Origin: Actinopolymorpha rutila
Lineage (GTDB): Bacteria > Actinomycetota > Actinomycetes > Propionibacteriales > Actinopolymorphaceae
DNA: 64,000 bases
Assembly (NCBI RefSeq): GCF_013407855.1
Contig: NZ_JACBZH010000001.1
Location: 5,394,001-5,458,000, forward strand
Direction of reading: 5' to 3'
A program made the translations under genes and the position numbers. Under the pieces are notes generated by a model. That model saw only the letters and a program-made list of their open reading frames with translations, made no database searches and was not told the origin of the DNA. Shown here piece by piece: positions 1 to 9,505 of the stretch (position 1 is the stretch's first letter; the number at the start of each line of letters is the position of its first letter).

Positions 1-588
1 GAGCTGGCCGAGCAGCTCCAGGTCAGCCGGGTCTCGATCCGCGAAGCCCTTCGGGCGCTGGAGAGCATGGGAAAGGTCGAGATCAGGCGGAACTCGGGTA
101 CGTACGTCGTCGATCCCGAGGGCACGCTTCCAGTCGAGTACCTCCTCGCAGGCCTCGAGCCCGGAGTCGCGACCCTCCGCTCGCTGACGGAGGTTCGAGC
201 GGCGATCGAGACCCGCGTCGTTCAGGCCGTCGGCCGCCAGGACGCTCCGGATCTCCGCCCGGCAAGGGAGTTCCTGGCCCGCGCCACGGAGGAACTGTCC
301 GGCGAAGACACCGACCAGGGAAGTCTCGACCTGAGGTTCGAGGCGATCCTCGGGCGCGCCGCCGACAGCCCGATGCTCGTCCGCGTACAGAAGTGGATCC
401 ATCAGGCGTGGATCACCGCCTGGGGCGAGTACGGCGCCGCTCCTGGCGACCGTCGTTCGCTGCATGCGGAGCACGCCGCGATCCTGGACGCGCTCGAACG
501 CGGCGACGTCGCCCAGGCGGTCAGCCAGATGGACGCACACGTCGACCGCCACATCAACGAACATCAGCACCCCGACGAGGGAGGGTAG
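1..588 (+). CDS. GntR-family (FadR/FCD) transcriptional regulator, 5' truncated
   Basis: The gene enters from the left edge in frame 1. The first residues, ELAEQLQVSRVSIREALRAL, are the recognition helix region of a GntR winged-helix domain. The following MGKVEIRRNSGTYV is the wing. From about residue 50 to the end there is an all-helical effector domain of FCD type, with the usual RAAIETRVVQ start and a final HAAILDALERGD...HVDRH helix carrying the metal/ligand histidines. It probably represses or activates the dioxygenase that starts 4 bases after its stop. Only the first turns of the HTH are missing. The effector is not predictable from sequence. Confidence 0.93.
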   Translation, partial: ELAEQLQVSRVSIREALRALESMGKVEIRRNSGTYVVDPEGTLPVEYLLAGLEPGVATLRSLTEVRAAIETRVVQAVGRQDAPDLRPAREFLARATEELSGEDTDQGSLDLRFEAILGRAADSPMLVRVQKWIHQAWITAWGEYGAAPGDRRSLHAEHAAILDALERGDVAQAVSQMDAHVDRHINEHQHPDEGG

Positions 589-592
589 TCAG

Positions 593-1486
593 ATGACGAC
601 CCGACATGGGAACGGGACCACACCGGCGGCACGCCTCAGCGCCGAGGACGTCGCGCGTTACCACGAAGAGGGTTACATCGCCGTCGACGACGTACTCACC
701 GACGAGGAGGTGGCGGAGCTCCAGCGCGTCACCGACAACTTCGTCGAACAGTCGCGCCAGGTGACCGAGCACACCGATGTCTTCGACCTGGAGCCCGGCC
801 ACACTCCTGAACAGCCCCGGCTTCGTCGACTGAAATCACCGGACAAGCAACACGTGGCCTACGACCGGGTACTCCGCAACGACCGGATCCTCGACCTCGT
901 GAGCCAGCTGATCGGACCGGGAATCCGCTACAAGACGACGAAACTCAACCTCAAGTCGCCGGAGTACGGCAGCCCGGTGGAGTGGCACCAGGACTGGGCG
1001 TTCTACCCGCACACCAACGACGACCTGCTGGCCGTCGGCGTGGCGATCGACGACATGATGCTGGAGAACGGCTGCCTCATGGTCGTTCCGGGCTCGCACA
1101 AGGGACCGGTGCTCGATCACCATCGGGACGGGTACTTCGCCGGTGCGGTGGCGCCGGACGGCCTGTCCGGCAGGGCCGTACCCATCGAGCTCCGCGCCGG
1201 CGGCATCTCCCTCCACCACGCACGGCTCCTGCACGGCTCGGCGCCCAACACCTCCTCGCGTCCGCGTCGGCTCCTGCTGTTCGAATACGCGGCCGCGGAC
1301 GCCTGGCCACTGACGGGTGGTCTCGACTGGGACGACTTCAACGCTCACCTTCTGCGCGGCGACGCCGTCCTGCAGCCCCGGCTGACGGAGGTTCCCGTCC
1401 GGATCCCGCTACCGACCCACGATCGTGAAGGATCGATCTACGAGGTACAGAGCATCGTCGCCGACCGCGGCTTCGGCTCCACCTGA
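593..1486 (+). CDS. Phytanoyl-CoA dioxygenase family protein (PhyH-like, Fe(II)/2-oxoglutarate oxygenase)
   Basis: A 297-residue protein. The ATG at 593 is preceded by a GAGGGAGG ribosome-binding site and lies 4 bases after the GntR stop, so the two genes form one transcript. The iron site is visible as H132-Q-D134 (VEWHQDWAF) and a distal H214 (ARLLHGS). The arginines of SSRPRRLL just after it should bind 2-oxoglutarate. The fold family hydroxylates small molecules or CoA esters. The substrate here is unknown, though the regulator pairing suggests a catabolic, inducible role. Length is normal for bacterial PhyH proteins. Confidence 0.92.
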   Translation: MTTRHGNGTTPAARLSAEDVARYHEEGYIAVDDVLTDEEVAELQRVTDNFVEQSRQVTEHTDVFDLEPGHTPEQPRLRRLKSPDKQHVAYDRVLRNDRILDLVSQLIGPGIRYKTTKLNLKSPEYGSPVEWHQDWAFYPHTNDDLLAVGVAIDDMMLENGCLMVVPGSHKGPVLDHHRDGYFAGAVAPDGLSGRAVPIELRAGGISLHHARLLHGSAPNTSSRPRRLLLFEYAAADAWPLTGGLDWDDFNAHLLRGDAVLQPRLTEVPVRIPLPTHDREGSIYEVQSIVADRGFGST

Positions 1487-1687
1487 CGGTCCCTCACCGT
1501 GGGCGCAGGTCCATGGTGCTCAGGACCTTTCGGCGACGAGGATCGTCGTCAGGTTGGAGACCGACTGTCGACACCGAGCTGACGAGCACGGCCTCGCCGC
1601 GTTGGAAGCTGACGAGGACGTATCGTCGCGGCATTCGTCGAATGCTAATGGCTGCCCGACCGGCGGCGGCCCGTTACGGTGTCTGCC

Positions 1688-2164
1688 ATGGCGCGCGTAC
1701 TCGTCACGGGCATGTCCGGGGCCGGCAAGTCCACGGTTCTCGAGGAGCTGCGGCGCCGTGGCGTGCCGACCGTCGACACCGACTACGACGGGTGGGTACT
1801 CCCTGACGGCACCTGGGACGAGGGGCGGATGGCCGTCCTGCTCGCCGCGCACCACGACCTGGCCGTCTCCGGCACTGTCTCCAACCAGGGGCGCTTCTAC
1901 GACCGCTTCGAGCAGGTCGTGTTGCTCACCGCTCCGCTCGACGTGCTGCTCGACAGGGTACGGCGACGCTCGAACAATCCGTACGGCAGAACTGTCCAGC
2001 AGCAAGAGGAGATTCGGAAGTATGTCGAGGAGGTCGAGCCACTCCTTCGCGACCGTGCGACCCTCGAGTTGGACGGCCGGCTCCCCATAGCTCACCTGGC
2101 AGACACGCTGGAGCCACTCGTCTCGACAGCTCCACCCTCGCCCGTTCCGTCAAGCGCCTCCTGA
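1688..2164 (+). CDS. Small P-loop NTPase / kinase-like (AAA_18/shikimate-kinase-like) protein
   Basis: A 158-residue protein beginning MARVLVTGMSGAGKSTV, so the Walker A loop (GMSGAGKST) starts at about residue 8. It is followed by a DTDYDGWVLPDG stretch like the acceptor-binding region of nucleoside/shikimate-type kinases, and later by RVRRRSNNPYGRT, a likely lid arginine segment. The ATG at 1688 puts the P-loop at the usual distance from the N-terminus. An in-frame GTG three codons upstream is possible. About 200 bases upstream are non-coding. The substrate is not predictable. It stands alone between unrelated genes. Confidence 0.85.
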   Translation: MARVLVTGMSGAGKSTVLEELRRRGVPTVDTDYDGWVLPDGTWDEGRMAVLLAAHHDLAVSGTVSNQGRFYDRFEQVVLLTAPLDVLLDRVRRRSNNPYGRTVQQQEEIRKYVEEVEPLLRDRATLELDGRLPIAHLADTLEPLVSTAPPSPVPSSAS

Positions 2165-2358
2165 CAGTTCTACGCGGGCAGGCCGGAGTCGATCAGAGGG
2201 TCCGGCGTGACATCGCCGGAATCGGGTTGTCCCACAAGGGCTTCCTGTGTCAGAGTCTCCAGGCAGTACCACTTCATTGCAGTACCTGGTCGCGTCGACT
2301 CGGCGTGACCGCCGCCCCTTTCTGCTTTGGCGGCCAACACCACGCGAAGGGTGTCGGC

Positions 2359-3576
2359 ATGCCCAGTTCGGGGCCGTTCTCAGCAGTACGTCGTTCCGTC
2401 GATCACGCACATCGCGCGCGCCTGGCGGATCTCCACTCGGTACTCACCACGCACCAGGACCTCTGGCGACCGGCTCCCTTCCGGGTGCGACGCCCTGACT
2501 GGTGCGCGTACCGGCCGGACCTGGCCGAAGCCGTTCTGGGCCTCGACGAGCCGGCCCTCGACCGGCTGACCGGCGACCCGGCCCTCTGCCGCAGGTGGCT
2601 TGCCAGGTGGCTCCCGGACATCGACGCGCTCGCACGCCTGGTGACGCTCCCACCCCTGCCCAGGCGTGACCTGCCGCCGTTGGATCCACGTCTGAGCCGC
2701 GCCATCCCGGGGCGCAAGTGCGAACAGATCAAGGCGTTCGCTGCCCACGTCCCGCCATCCCGCACGCCGGTACTTGACTGGTGCGCCGGCAAGGGCCACC
2801 TCGGACGGTTGCTCGCGCACATCGACCGACGGCCGGTGCGCTCGTTGGAGATCGACGCCGCGCTGTCGGAGAGCGCCGCCCGGCTCGCCACTCGCGCGGG
2901 CGTGGACCAGACGGAGATCCGGGCCGATGCCCTGAGCGAGTTCGCCCATACCCAGGTCGCCGGATGCGCGGTCGTCGCTCTGCACGCCTGTGGTGACCTG
3001 CACCGTTCGCTCGTACGCCGGGCACGTCAGGCGGGGGCGCACAGCTATCACATCGCACCCTGCTGCTACCACGTCGGCACCGCCGGCAGCTACTGGCCGC
3101 TCGCCGTCCACGCTCCCCTCACTCTGGACACTGACGCCCTCCGGCTGGCGACTACCGAGACCGTCACCGCCCCGCCGCAGGATCGGAACCGTCTCGCCCG
3201 CGACCAGACCTGGAAGCTGGGGTTCGTCGCCCTGCGCGACGCCTTGGAAGGTGAGGCGGTGCGGCGCTTCCGGCCGGTGCCGGCGCGTTGGCTGTCAGGC
3301 GACTTCTCCTCCTTCTGCCGAGCGCTCGCCGGTCGTGAGGGTGTTCACCTGCCGACGTCGGTGGACTGGGCGTACTGGCTCACCGTGGGAGAACGCCGTC
3401 GTGACGAGGTACGGCGGCTGGAGCTCGTCCGCCATGCGTTCCGGCGCCCACTGGAACTCTGGCTCGTCATGGATCTGGCCGTCGCGCTGGAGGAAGCCGG
3501 CTTCGGCGTTCGGGTCGGCAGCTTCTGCGATCGTGCTCACACCCCGCGCAACCTCATGTTGCAGGCGCAGCGCTGA
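2359..3576 (+). CDS. SAM-dependent methyltransferase, Methyltransf_32-like (METTL25/GSTCD-type)
   Basis: A 405-residue protein. Near residue 138 is a SAM-binding motif, VLDWCAGKGHLGRLL, followed by an acidic ribose-binding LEIDAAL. Near 210 is VALHACGDLHRSL and near 234 APCCYH. The HACGDL plus PCCYH pair is characteristic of the Methyltransf_32 group, which includes eukaryotic METTL25 and GSTCD; bacterial members are uncharacterised. I chose ATG 2359, which has GAAGGG eight bases upstream. A TTG at 2227 would add 44 residues of unconserved character. The substrate is unknown, possibly RNA or protein. Confidence 0.85.
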   Translation: MPSSGPFSAVRRSVDHAHRARLADLHSVLTTHQDLWRPAPFRVRRPDWCAYRPDLAEAVLGLDEPALDRLTGDPALCRRWLARWLPDIDALARLVTLPPLPRRDLPPLDPRLSRAIPGRKCEQIKAFAAHVPPSRTPVLDWCAGKGHLGRLLAHIDRRPVRSLEIDAALSESAARLATRAGVDQTEIRADALSEFAHTQVAGCAVVALHACGDLHRSLVRRARQAGAHSYHIAPCCYHVGTAGSYWPLAVHAPLTLDTDALRLATTETVTAPPQDRNRLARDQTWKLGFVALRDALEGEAVRRFRPVPARWLSGDFSSFCRALAGREGVHLPTSVDWAYWLTVGERRRDEVRRLELVRHAFRRPLELWLVMDLAVALEEAGFGVRVGSFCDRAHTPRNLMLQAQR

Positions 3577-3603
3577 CGGGAGGGCGCTGCAGGTCGCTAC
3601 GCG

Positions 3604-4488
3604 TCAGAGCGGCTCGCTGAGATCGTCGGCCAGCCGTCGAAGGCGCTGCAACAGGGCCGGCACCTGCCGGGGGCCGTGCCGGACCTGGAAGCGCACGATG
3701 TCGAACGCCGTCGCCGCCACACAGTGCGCAAGAACCTCCGGCCCGGCAACAGCCTCACCGGCGCGCCGGACTCGTCGAACGGCCTCGGGCTCGGCATCCA
3801 TCGCGTACGCCTCACGCAGCAGCCAGGCGTAGTCGATCGCCCTGGTGCCGCTACCGAACGCGTCGATGTCGATCACCCCACTGACCCTGCCATCGTTCAG
3901 CAGCACGTTGCAGGTGTTGAGATCGCCGTGCACCAGGTCGCCTGCCGGAAGACGCACCGGTCCGTACTCGGCGAGGACACGATCGAACGCGGCGAGGAGA
4001 TCATCTCCCGGCGGCCTGAACCCACGCAGAAACGCTCTGCTCCCACCGCGAAGGTGGCCGCCGACAACGGAGTCGACATAGATGGACCAGTCGTTGGTCG
4101 GATCCGGATCCAGGCCGGTATGGCGTTCGATCACCTCGATCAGCAACTCCGCCGTGTCCGCTGTCAGCGGCGACGACGGCTCGCCCTCGACGAATTCCTG
4201 TACGTGGTAACGGATCCCGGCTTCGCTGACGCCGGCCACGATCCACCGCGGGGTGGGATAGCCCGCCGTCTTCATGCGGTTGACTGCCTTGAGTACCGTC
4301 CACGGCCTGCGCGAGCCCGGCTTGTCCACTTGCAGCTTCAGGATCGCCGGTCGCCCCTCGGAGTCCGCCAGCAGCCATGCTCCGCCTTGCATCCCGCCCA
4401 CACACCGGCCGCGCAGCGCATATCGCAGGCCATGGACCCGGTTGATCTCGGGCAGTACGGACTCCGCGGCGACGGACACAGCACGCAC
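3604..4488 (-). CDS. Aminoglycoside-phosphotransferase-family (APH/ChoK kinase-like) protein
   Basis: About 294 residues from the GTG at 4488 (a second GTG lies at 4479; a longer reading frame runs into the upstream gene and is unlikely). The catalytic loop is LVHGDLNTCNVLL and the metal-binding loop VIDIDAFG, both intact. An early lysine in RPAILKLQVDKP fits the ATP site. Similar proteins phosphorylate small hydroxylated molecules or act as antibiotic kinases, but no substrate can be named. It lies 20 bases downstream of the DUF6458 gene, on the same strand, and may be co-transcribed with it. Confidence 0.8.
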   Translation of the reverse strand: MRAVSVAAESVLPEINRVHGLRYALRGRCVGGMQGGAWLLADSEGRPAILKLQVDKPGSRRPWTVLKAVNRMKTAGYPTPRWIVAGVSEAGIRYHVQEFVEGEPSSPLTADTAELLIEVIERHTGLDPDPTNDWSIYVDSVVGGHLRGGSRAFLRGFRPPGDDLLAAFDRVLAEYGPVRLPAGDLVHGDLNTCNVLLNDGRVSGVIDIDAFGSGTRAIDYAWLLREAYAMDAEPEAVRRVRRAGEAVAGPEVLAHCVAATAFDIVRFQVRHGPRQVPALLQRLRRLADDLSEPL

Positions 4489-4508
4489 CTTAGACCGCTG
4501 CGCCAGCC

Positions 4509-4991
4509 TTACCGGTCGTACCTCGGCAGCGTGCGCGTGTCGTCCGCTGAGACCCAGCCAGGCGAGGACGTGTTCGTTCCCGGGTACGGCTGCGTCGGCC
4601 GCATGTACAGCCACTCGCCGTCTCCGCGTCGCTCGCGTCGCTCCACCCGCCCCACGAGCCACACCTCCCGGCCGTCAGCGGCCGTTCCGGCGAAGTACTC
4701 CACGTCGTTTCTTGGCATCTCCGAGCGGTACGCCATCTCAGCACGGCGCGGCTGCTCCGGGCGGTACGGCTCGGGGGTGTAGTCGCGGCGTGGCGGAGCG
4801 CTGCGCGCGGCCGGGGAGTTCCTGACCCGGCGCGGCATCCAGATCGCCAGTGTCGCGAGGAGCCCCAGACAGCCCGCACCCATGAGGATCCACCCGATCA
4901 GGGCGATGTCAACTCCGGCAAGGCTGTAGTCGACCGCGAAGGCGAGGATCGCCCCCACGGCGAAGAGGAGGAGGCTGGCACCGATTCCCAT
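4509..4991 (-). CDS. DUF6458 family small membrane protein
   Basis: A 160-residue protein whose first 55 residues form two membrane helices: MGIGASLLLFAVGAILAFAV, then a VDIALIGWILMGAGCLGLLAT segment. This is the signature arrangement of the DUF6458 proteins common in actinobacteria. A basic, proline-rich cytoplasmic tail follows, with a YFAGTAADGREVWLVGRVERR stretch that looks like a small beta domain. The function is unknown. It faces the PPOX gene across 234 bases of non-coding DNA. Confidence 0.8.
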   Translation of the reverse strand: MGIGASLLLFAVGAILAFAVDYSLAGVDIALIGWILMGAGCLGLLATLAIWMPRRVRNSPAARSAPPRRDYTPEPYRPEQPRRAEMAYRSEMPRNDVEYFAGTAADGREVWLVGRVERRERRGDGEWLYMRPTQPYPGTNTSSPGWVSADDTRTLPRYDR

Positions 4992-5225
4992 GAAGACCCC
5001 TTGCGCGCATAGCTTGACCGAACTGTTCGGCCCCCCATCGCCGAACGCTCCGCGACATCAGGCACGCCGCAGCACGCTTCGACACCTGGACACAATAGGA
5101 CAAAACACTCGACGATCGCGAGGGTTGTCCACAAGGAGGTGTCCGGCCACGGCGATCCGGAATCGTCACCCGCGGCCGAACCAACGGCTTGACCTCAACC
5201 GCGCTTGACGACTGACGATCGAGCC

Positions 5226-5627
5226 ATGACGTTCACCCGGACCGAACTCCGCTACCTCCTCGACCAGCCGCTGGGACGACTGGCGACCCTCGGACCCGGC
5301 GGTCCGCAGGTGACGCCGGTTGCCTTCTGGGTCGACACCGCGACCCATCTCATCGAGGTCAGCGGCCCGAACTTCGGCACCAGTCAGAAGGTCCGCAACA
5401 TCCGTACCGACGCCAGGGTTTCGTTCGTCGTGGACGACATGGCGAGCGAGCCTGTCGGCCCTGGTGGGCAGACCGGCCGTGGGCTGGAGATCCGAGCGCA
5501 CGCGGAGGTCCTCGCGGCCGAAAGGCCCCTGCGCGAGGGGTTCGGCAACATTCTCGTCCGCCTCCACCCGCGCAGGATCCTGGCGTGGAACCTCGACGGT
5601 CCCGGCCGTAACTCCCGGGACGTCTGA
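5226..5627 (+). CDS. PPOX-class F420/FMN-dependent oxidoreductase-like protein
   Basis: A 133-residue single-domain split-barrel protein. The N-terminal LDQPLGRLATLGPGGPQVTPVAFWVD and the central SQKVRNIRTDARVSFVVDDM are typical of the pyridoxamine-5'-phosphate-oxidase-like family, specifically the actinobacterial F420-dependent subgroup. The arginine/lysine-rich SQKVRNIR segment usually contacts the cofactor phosphate. The ATG at 5226 is preferred to the TTG at 5205. The reaction is unknown; relatives reduce quinones or biliverdin, or act on activated double bonds. Confidence 0.85.
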   Translation: MTFTRTELRYLLDQPLGRLATLGPGGPQVTPVAFWVDTATHLIEVSGPNFGTSQKVRNIRTDARVSFVVDDMASEPVGPGGQTGRGLEIRAHAEVLAAERPLREGFGNILVRLHPRRILAWNLDGPGRNSRDV

Positions 5628-5778
5628 GCGGCCGACTCACCAACCCGTCCGACGGTGCTCGTTCGCCTGCCGAGCGAACCACCTACCTGGCCGGGATGGC
5701 CAACTCCGCCTCGGCTCCCTTGACGGCTTCGGGTCAGGGATTACGGTCCTAACCGAAACCGTCCGCCTTGGAGGAGCC

Positions 5779-8103
5779 ATGCCCGTCCGGCGCACCTGGA
5801 CCCGCGTGTTCGTGATCGCCGCCGCGGTCTGCACCCTCGCCACACCGCTGGCCTCGGTCCCGGCAGCGGCCGACGACGATCCGCAGGACAGTCCTCTGCC
5901 GTCCACCTACGTCGCTCCTGCGGCGCCCGGCGGCGAGCTCGAGGACCTGGGATCGCCGATGAGTTCCCTCACCGTGGTCGAGGGCGCCTTCGGGCACCTT
6001 TCCGACGGCAGGTTGGTCGCGTACGCCGCACCGATGGGCGAGAACGCGCAACTGAACGTCTCCACCACCACCTACCCCGAGCCGACCACCCAACTCGGCC
6101 GGCACACGATGGCGGGGGCCTCCGGCGACGCGACGATCGCCGTCGCCCCCGACGGCAAGGTCTACGTCGGCACCTTCTACGAGGGGCACCTGTTCCAGTG
6201 GGATCCCGCCACCGAGCAGATGACGGACCTCGGCCAGGCGACCTCCGAGGCGACCTACCTGTACGGCCTGTCGGTCGCGGACGACGGGACCGTCTACGGC
6301 GGCTCCTACCCCGACGCACACGCGTGGTCCTTCAAGCCTGGCGAGGGTTTCGGCGACCTCGGCCGCATCAGCGACGATCCGGACATCAAGTACGCCCGGT
6401 CCACTGTGTACGACCCGGTCCACAACGCGCTCTACGTCGGCACCGCGCCGGTGGGCAGGGTCTTCCGGCTCGACCTCGCGACGAAGCAGAGCACAGAGAT
6501 TCCCCTTGCCCCGAACGCGAAACCGGCATCGGCTGTCGCTGACCTGGACTACGCCGACGGCCAGGTCCTGGTGAACTTCGACGGAATGCTGCGTGCCATC
6601 GACACGAACACCAACACCGAGATTCCGGTCGTCGACGGCGACACCGGCCAGGTGACCACCTCGTACCCGCTGTCGGCCCGAGGGGTCTCACCCGCCATGC
6701 GCGGCGGCGTCTACACCAGTTCCGTCTACAACGGCGCGGTGCACGTCGTCCGCTACGACCTGACCACCCACACCGTCAAACGCACGGGGATCACGTCGCG
6801 GCGCGGAGCGCTCATCGGCTACAGCTGGAACACCGAGAACGGCCACGACGTGCTCTACGCGTTCGCGGGCAACTACTCCGGCGGTGGGTTCCGCTACGAC
6901 ATCGACTCCGGCGAGTCCGGCTCGCTGCAGTTCCAGATCACCGCGTCGCCGTCACCGCTGCAGCATGTCCTGCCGAACCACGACGGCTCGAAGGTGTTCG
7001 TGGACGCGTTCCTCAACGGCAACACCAGTGTGTACGACGTGGCCACCGGGGCCTCCACACCCGTCGCCCGCGTCGGCCAGGTCGAGGACTGGACGCTCCA
7101 TGACGGAACGGTGTTCGCCGGGACCTATCCCAACGGATCGCTCGTCAGCCTCCCCGAGGAGACCGGCACGCCCCTGACGACGTACACCAGACTGCAAGAC
7201 AGCGACAGCCAGATCAGGCCGATCGAGGCCAAGGAACACGACGGGAGGATCTGGTACGGGACCGAGCCGGACTACGGACTGCGTGGGGGTGCGATCGCCG
7301 TCCTCGACCCGAAGACGAAGGCGGTGGAAGTCACCCGCAACGTCGTACCCGACCACACGATCGCGTCACTGGCGTTCGTCGGTGACGCCGTCTACGCGGG
7401 GACGTCCACTCAGGGCGGCACCGGGACCGAACCGGCTCCCGGCGACGCGAAGCTCGTCCGGTGGAATCCGGACACCAAGACCGTCGTCCGTTCCGTCTCC
7501 CCCGTCCCCGGTGCCGGGTCGGTGAACGCGCTGACCGTCCACAACGGGCACCTGTACGGACTGGCGGACGGCACGCTCTTCGAGGCAAACGCCGGCAACC
7601 TCGCGGTGACCAGATCCCTGCGGTTGAACGTGAGTGGCGGCTTCGGCGCGAGTGGTGGGGAGTTGGTCTTCCACCGCAGCGGCTATCTGTACGTGAGCGC
7701 GGGCAGTTCGATGGTCGTCGTCGACCCGCTGGCCTTCACCCAGCAGGCAACCGTGACCGACGCCCAGCTCCGCCTCGAACCGTCCACGGACGGCACGATG
7801 TGGACGCTCCTGCGACCCGAAGGGTTCACGAACTTCCTCCACCTCGGCCGCTACACACCGGCGACGACGAGGTGCACCACACCCGACACCCGTGACCACG
7901 TGACGCTGCTCGGCGCGACCACGACGGTCCGGAACCGGTTCCTGGAGACCGGATGCACCCTGCAGGACCTCCTCCTGCGCAGAGCCGGCAGAAGCTCGAA
8001 CGCACCGACCGTCAAGCCGTGGCTGGACCGTCTCGCGGCGACCGGACAGCTCAGCACGACCGAACGTGACCTGCTCTGGGCGGCCGCCAGGAACGGCCGT
8101 TGA
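5779..8103 (+). CDS. Secreted beta-propeller (WD40/YVTN-like) protein
   Basis: A 774-residue protein with a Sec signal peptide (RR, then FVIAAAVCTLATPLASV, cleavage after AAA near residue 34). A perfect GGAGGAG lies just upstream of ATG 5779. The body is built of repeats such as DGKVYVGTFYEGHLFQWDP and HNALYVGTAPVGRVFRLDL, each pairing a Y-V/G-G-T strand with a later W/L-D-P turn, as in propeller blades. The last 50 residues (QDLLLRRA...WLDRLAATGQLS) are helical and look like a small C-terminal module. No catalytic motif is seen. A binding or lyase-like propeller role outside the cell is inferred. Confidence 0.82.
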   Translation: MPVRRTWTRVFVIAAAVCTLATPLASVPAAADDDPQDSPLPSTYVAPAAPGGELEDLGSPMSSLTVVEGAFGHLSDGRLVAYAAPMGENAQLNVSTTTYPEPTTQLGRHTMAGASGDATIAVAPDGKVYVGTFYEGHLFQWDPATEQMTDLGQATSEATYLYGLSVADDGTVYGGSYPDAHAWSFKPGEGFGDLGRISDDPDIKYARSTVYDPVHNALYVGTAPVGRVFRLDLATKQSTEIPLAPNAKPASAVADLDYADGQVLVNFDGMLRAIDTNTNTEIPVVDGDTGQVTTSYPLSARGVSPAMRGGVYTSSVYNGAVHVVRYDLTTHTVKRTGITSRRGALIGYSWNTENGHDVLYAFAGNYSGGGFRYDIDSGESGSLQFQITASPSPLQHVLPNHDGSKVFVDAFLNGNTSVYDVATGASTPVARVGQVEDWTLHDGTVFAGTYPNGSLVSLPEETGTPLTTYTRLQDSDSQIRPIEAKEHDGRIWYGTEPDYGLRGGAIAVLDPKTKAVEVTRNVVPDHTIASLAFVGDAVYAGTSTQGGTGTEPAPGDAKLVRWNPDTKTVVRSVSPVPGAGSVNALTVHNGHLYGLADGTLFEANAGNLAVTRSLRLNVSGGFGASGGELVFHRSGYLYVSAGSSMVVVDPLAFTQQATVTDAQLRLEPSTDGTMWTLLRPEGFTNFLHLGRYTPATTRCTTPDTRDHVTLLGATTTVRNRFLETGCTLQDLLLRRAGRSSNAPTVKPWLDRLAATGQLSTTERDLLWAAARNGR

Positions 8104-8133
8104 CCCTCGCGCAGCTGTCCGCCCTCACCGATC

Positions 8134-9462
8134 TCAGCCGGCCGAAGGACCGACTCCTTCGATGCGCCCGCCGCGGAAAGCATCCACGAAGAGGGCGTGG
8201 TCGGCGCGGGCACGGGCGCCGTACTCCAGGCCGAACTTCACGATGTCGTCGGTGAACTCCTCCGCCCGGTCACCGACGGCCGTCACGATCGCGTCCTCGG
8301 TCTGGCCCTCCACCAACGGGATGTCTCCCGCGTCGTCGTCCGCGACACAGTGCACCTTGGCGGTCGCCCGGCCAAGGTGCACGAGGACCTCCTTGACCTC
8401 GTGCGGCTCGATGAGGGTGTCCCAGTCCAGGTCGCGCTCGTACGGCGAGACCTCCTGTACGACGAAGCCCGTCCCGTCGATCGTGGTCCAGCCCAACCAC
8501 GGATCCGACTGCGCCTGCAGAGCTCGCTGCGACACCGCCGTGCGGTGTCCGTGGTGCTGGAAGTACTCGCGTGCGCGGGCGTCGTCGACCACCCTGCTCG
8601 GGGCAGCGACGTTGCCCTGCTTCATCGACAGAACCACGTCGTTCTCCAGGGCCTGGGAGCTTCCTTCCACCAGAAGGTTGTACGCCGGAAGCCCGGCGCT
8701 GCCGATCCCGAATCCGGTCTTCCCGACGGCGTCCTTGAGTTCGTAGCTGATGCTCCCGAACCTCTTCGAACCCGGGATCGTCTCCCGATAGGCGGCGTAG
8801 GCGTCCTCGACCTTCGTGCGCTCCTCGGAGCCCAGAGTCCGCACGCCGGGGCCCTTCCGGAAGCGGCGGCCGTAGTCCTCGACCACCGTCGTTTCCTCGA
8901 GCAGGTCGATTCTGGTGGCGAGCTGCGCATCCAGAAGGGCAGCTCGGACGGCACCCTCGGCGGTGTCGAGCCGGATGGACCACTCGTGATCGCGGTCGGA
9001 GCGTACGAAGAACCGCACCTGGTCGAGGTAGGCCCGCACGTAGCCACGGACACCTTCCTCGATGTCCTCGTCGGACAGCGCCTTGGTCCAGCCGAGTACG
9101 GCGATGCTCGCGGCGAACCGCCGCAGATCCCAGGTGAAGGGGCCGATGTAGGCCTCGTCGAAGTCGTTGACGTCGAAGACGAGACTGCCGCGCCCGTCCA
9201 TGTAGGTGCCGAAGTTCTCGGCGTGGAGGTCGCCCTGGATCCACACCCGCCCGGCCTCGCCGGTGGCCCACGGGTCGTCCTGTTCGGCGACGTCGGCGTA
9301 GAAGAGGCAGGCCGTCCCGCGATAGAAGGCGAACGGGTCGGAGGCCATCCGCCGGAACCGCCTGCGGAACGCCTCCGGATCGGCCGCCATGAGGTCTGCG
9401 AACGAGGCGTTCAGAACGTCGACGATGTGCGCCGTGCGACGGCCGTCGGTGACTGTGGACAT
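8134..9462 (-). CDS. DUF2252 family protein (kinase-fold-like)
   Basis: A 442-residue protein. Conserved DUF2252 segments are clear: DPFAFYRGTACLFY, then IQGDLHAENFGTYMD, then FDVNDFDEAYIGPFTWDLRR. The DLHAENF and FDVNDFDE pair resembles the catalytic and metal loops of the aminoglycoside-kinase fold, so phosphotransfer is a reasonable guess; no member I know of has a proven reaction. It is convergent with the propeller gene (stops 30 bases apart) and starts just upstream of the ABC exporter genes, which run on the same strand. Confidence 0.9.
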   Translation of the reverse strand: MSTVTDGRRTAHIVDVLNASFADLMAADPEAFRRRFRRMASDPFAFYRGTACLFYADVAEQDDPWATGEAGRVWIQGDLHAENFGTYMDGRGSLVFDVNDFDEAYIGPFTWDLRRFAASIAVLGWTKALSDEDIEEGVRGYVRAYLDQVRFFVRSDRDHEWSIRLDTAEGAVRAALLDAQLATRIDLLEETTVVEDYGRRFRKGPGVRTLGSEERTKVEDAYAAYRETIPGSKRFGSISYELKDAVGKTGFGIGSAGLPAYNLLVEGSSQALENDVVLSMKQGNVAAPSRVVDDARAREYFQHHGHRTAVSQRALQAQSDPWLGWTTIDGTGFVVQEVSPYERDLDWDTLIEPHEVKEVLVHLGRATAKVHCVADDDAGDIPLVEGQTEDAIVTAVGDRAEEFTDDIVKFGLEYGARARADHALFVDAFRGGRIEGVGPSAG

Positions 9463-9505
9463 GGCCGGTCAACATACCCGCAAAGTTCGTGCCCTGCAGA
9501 ACACG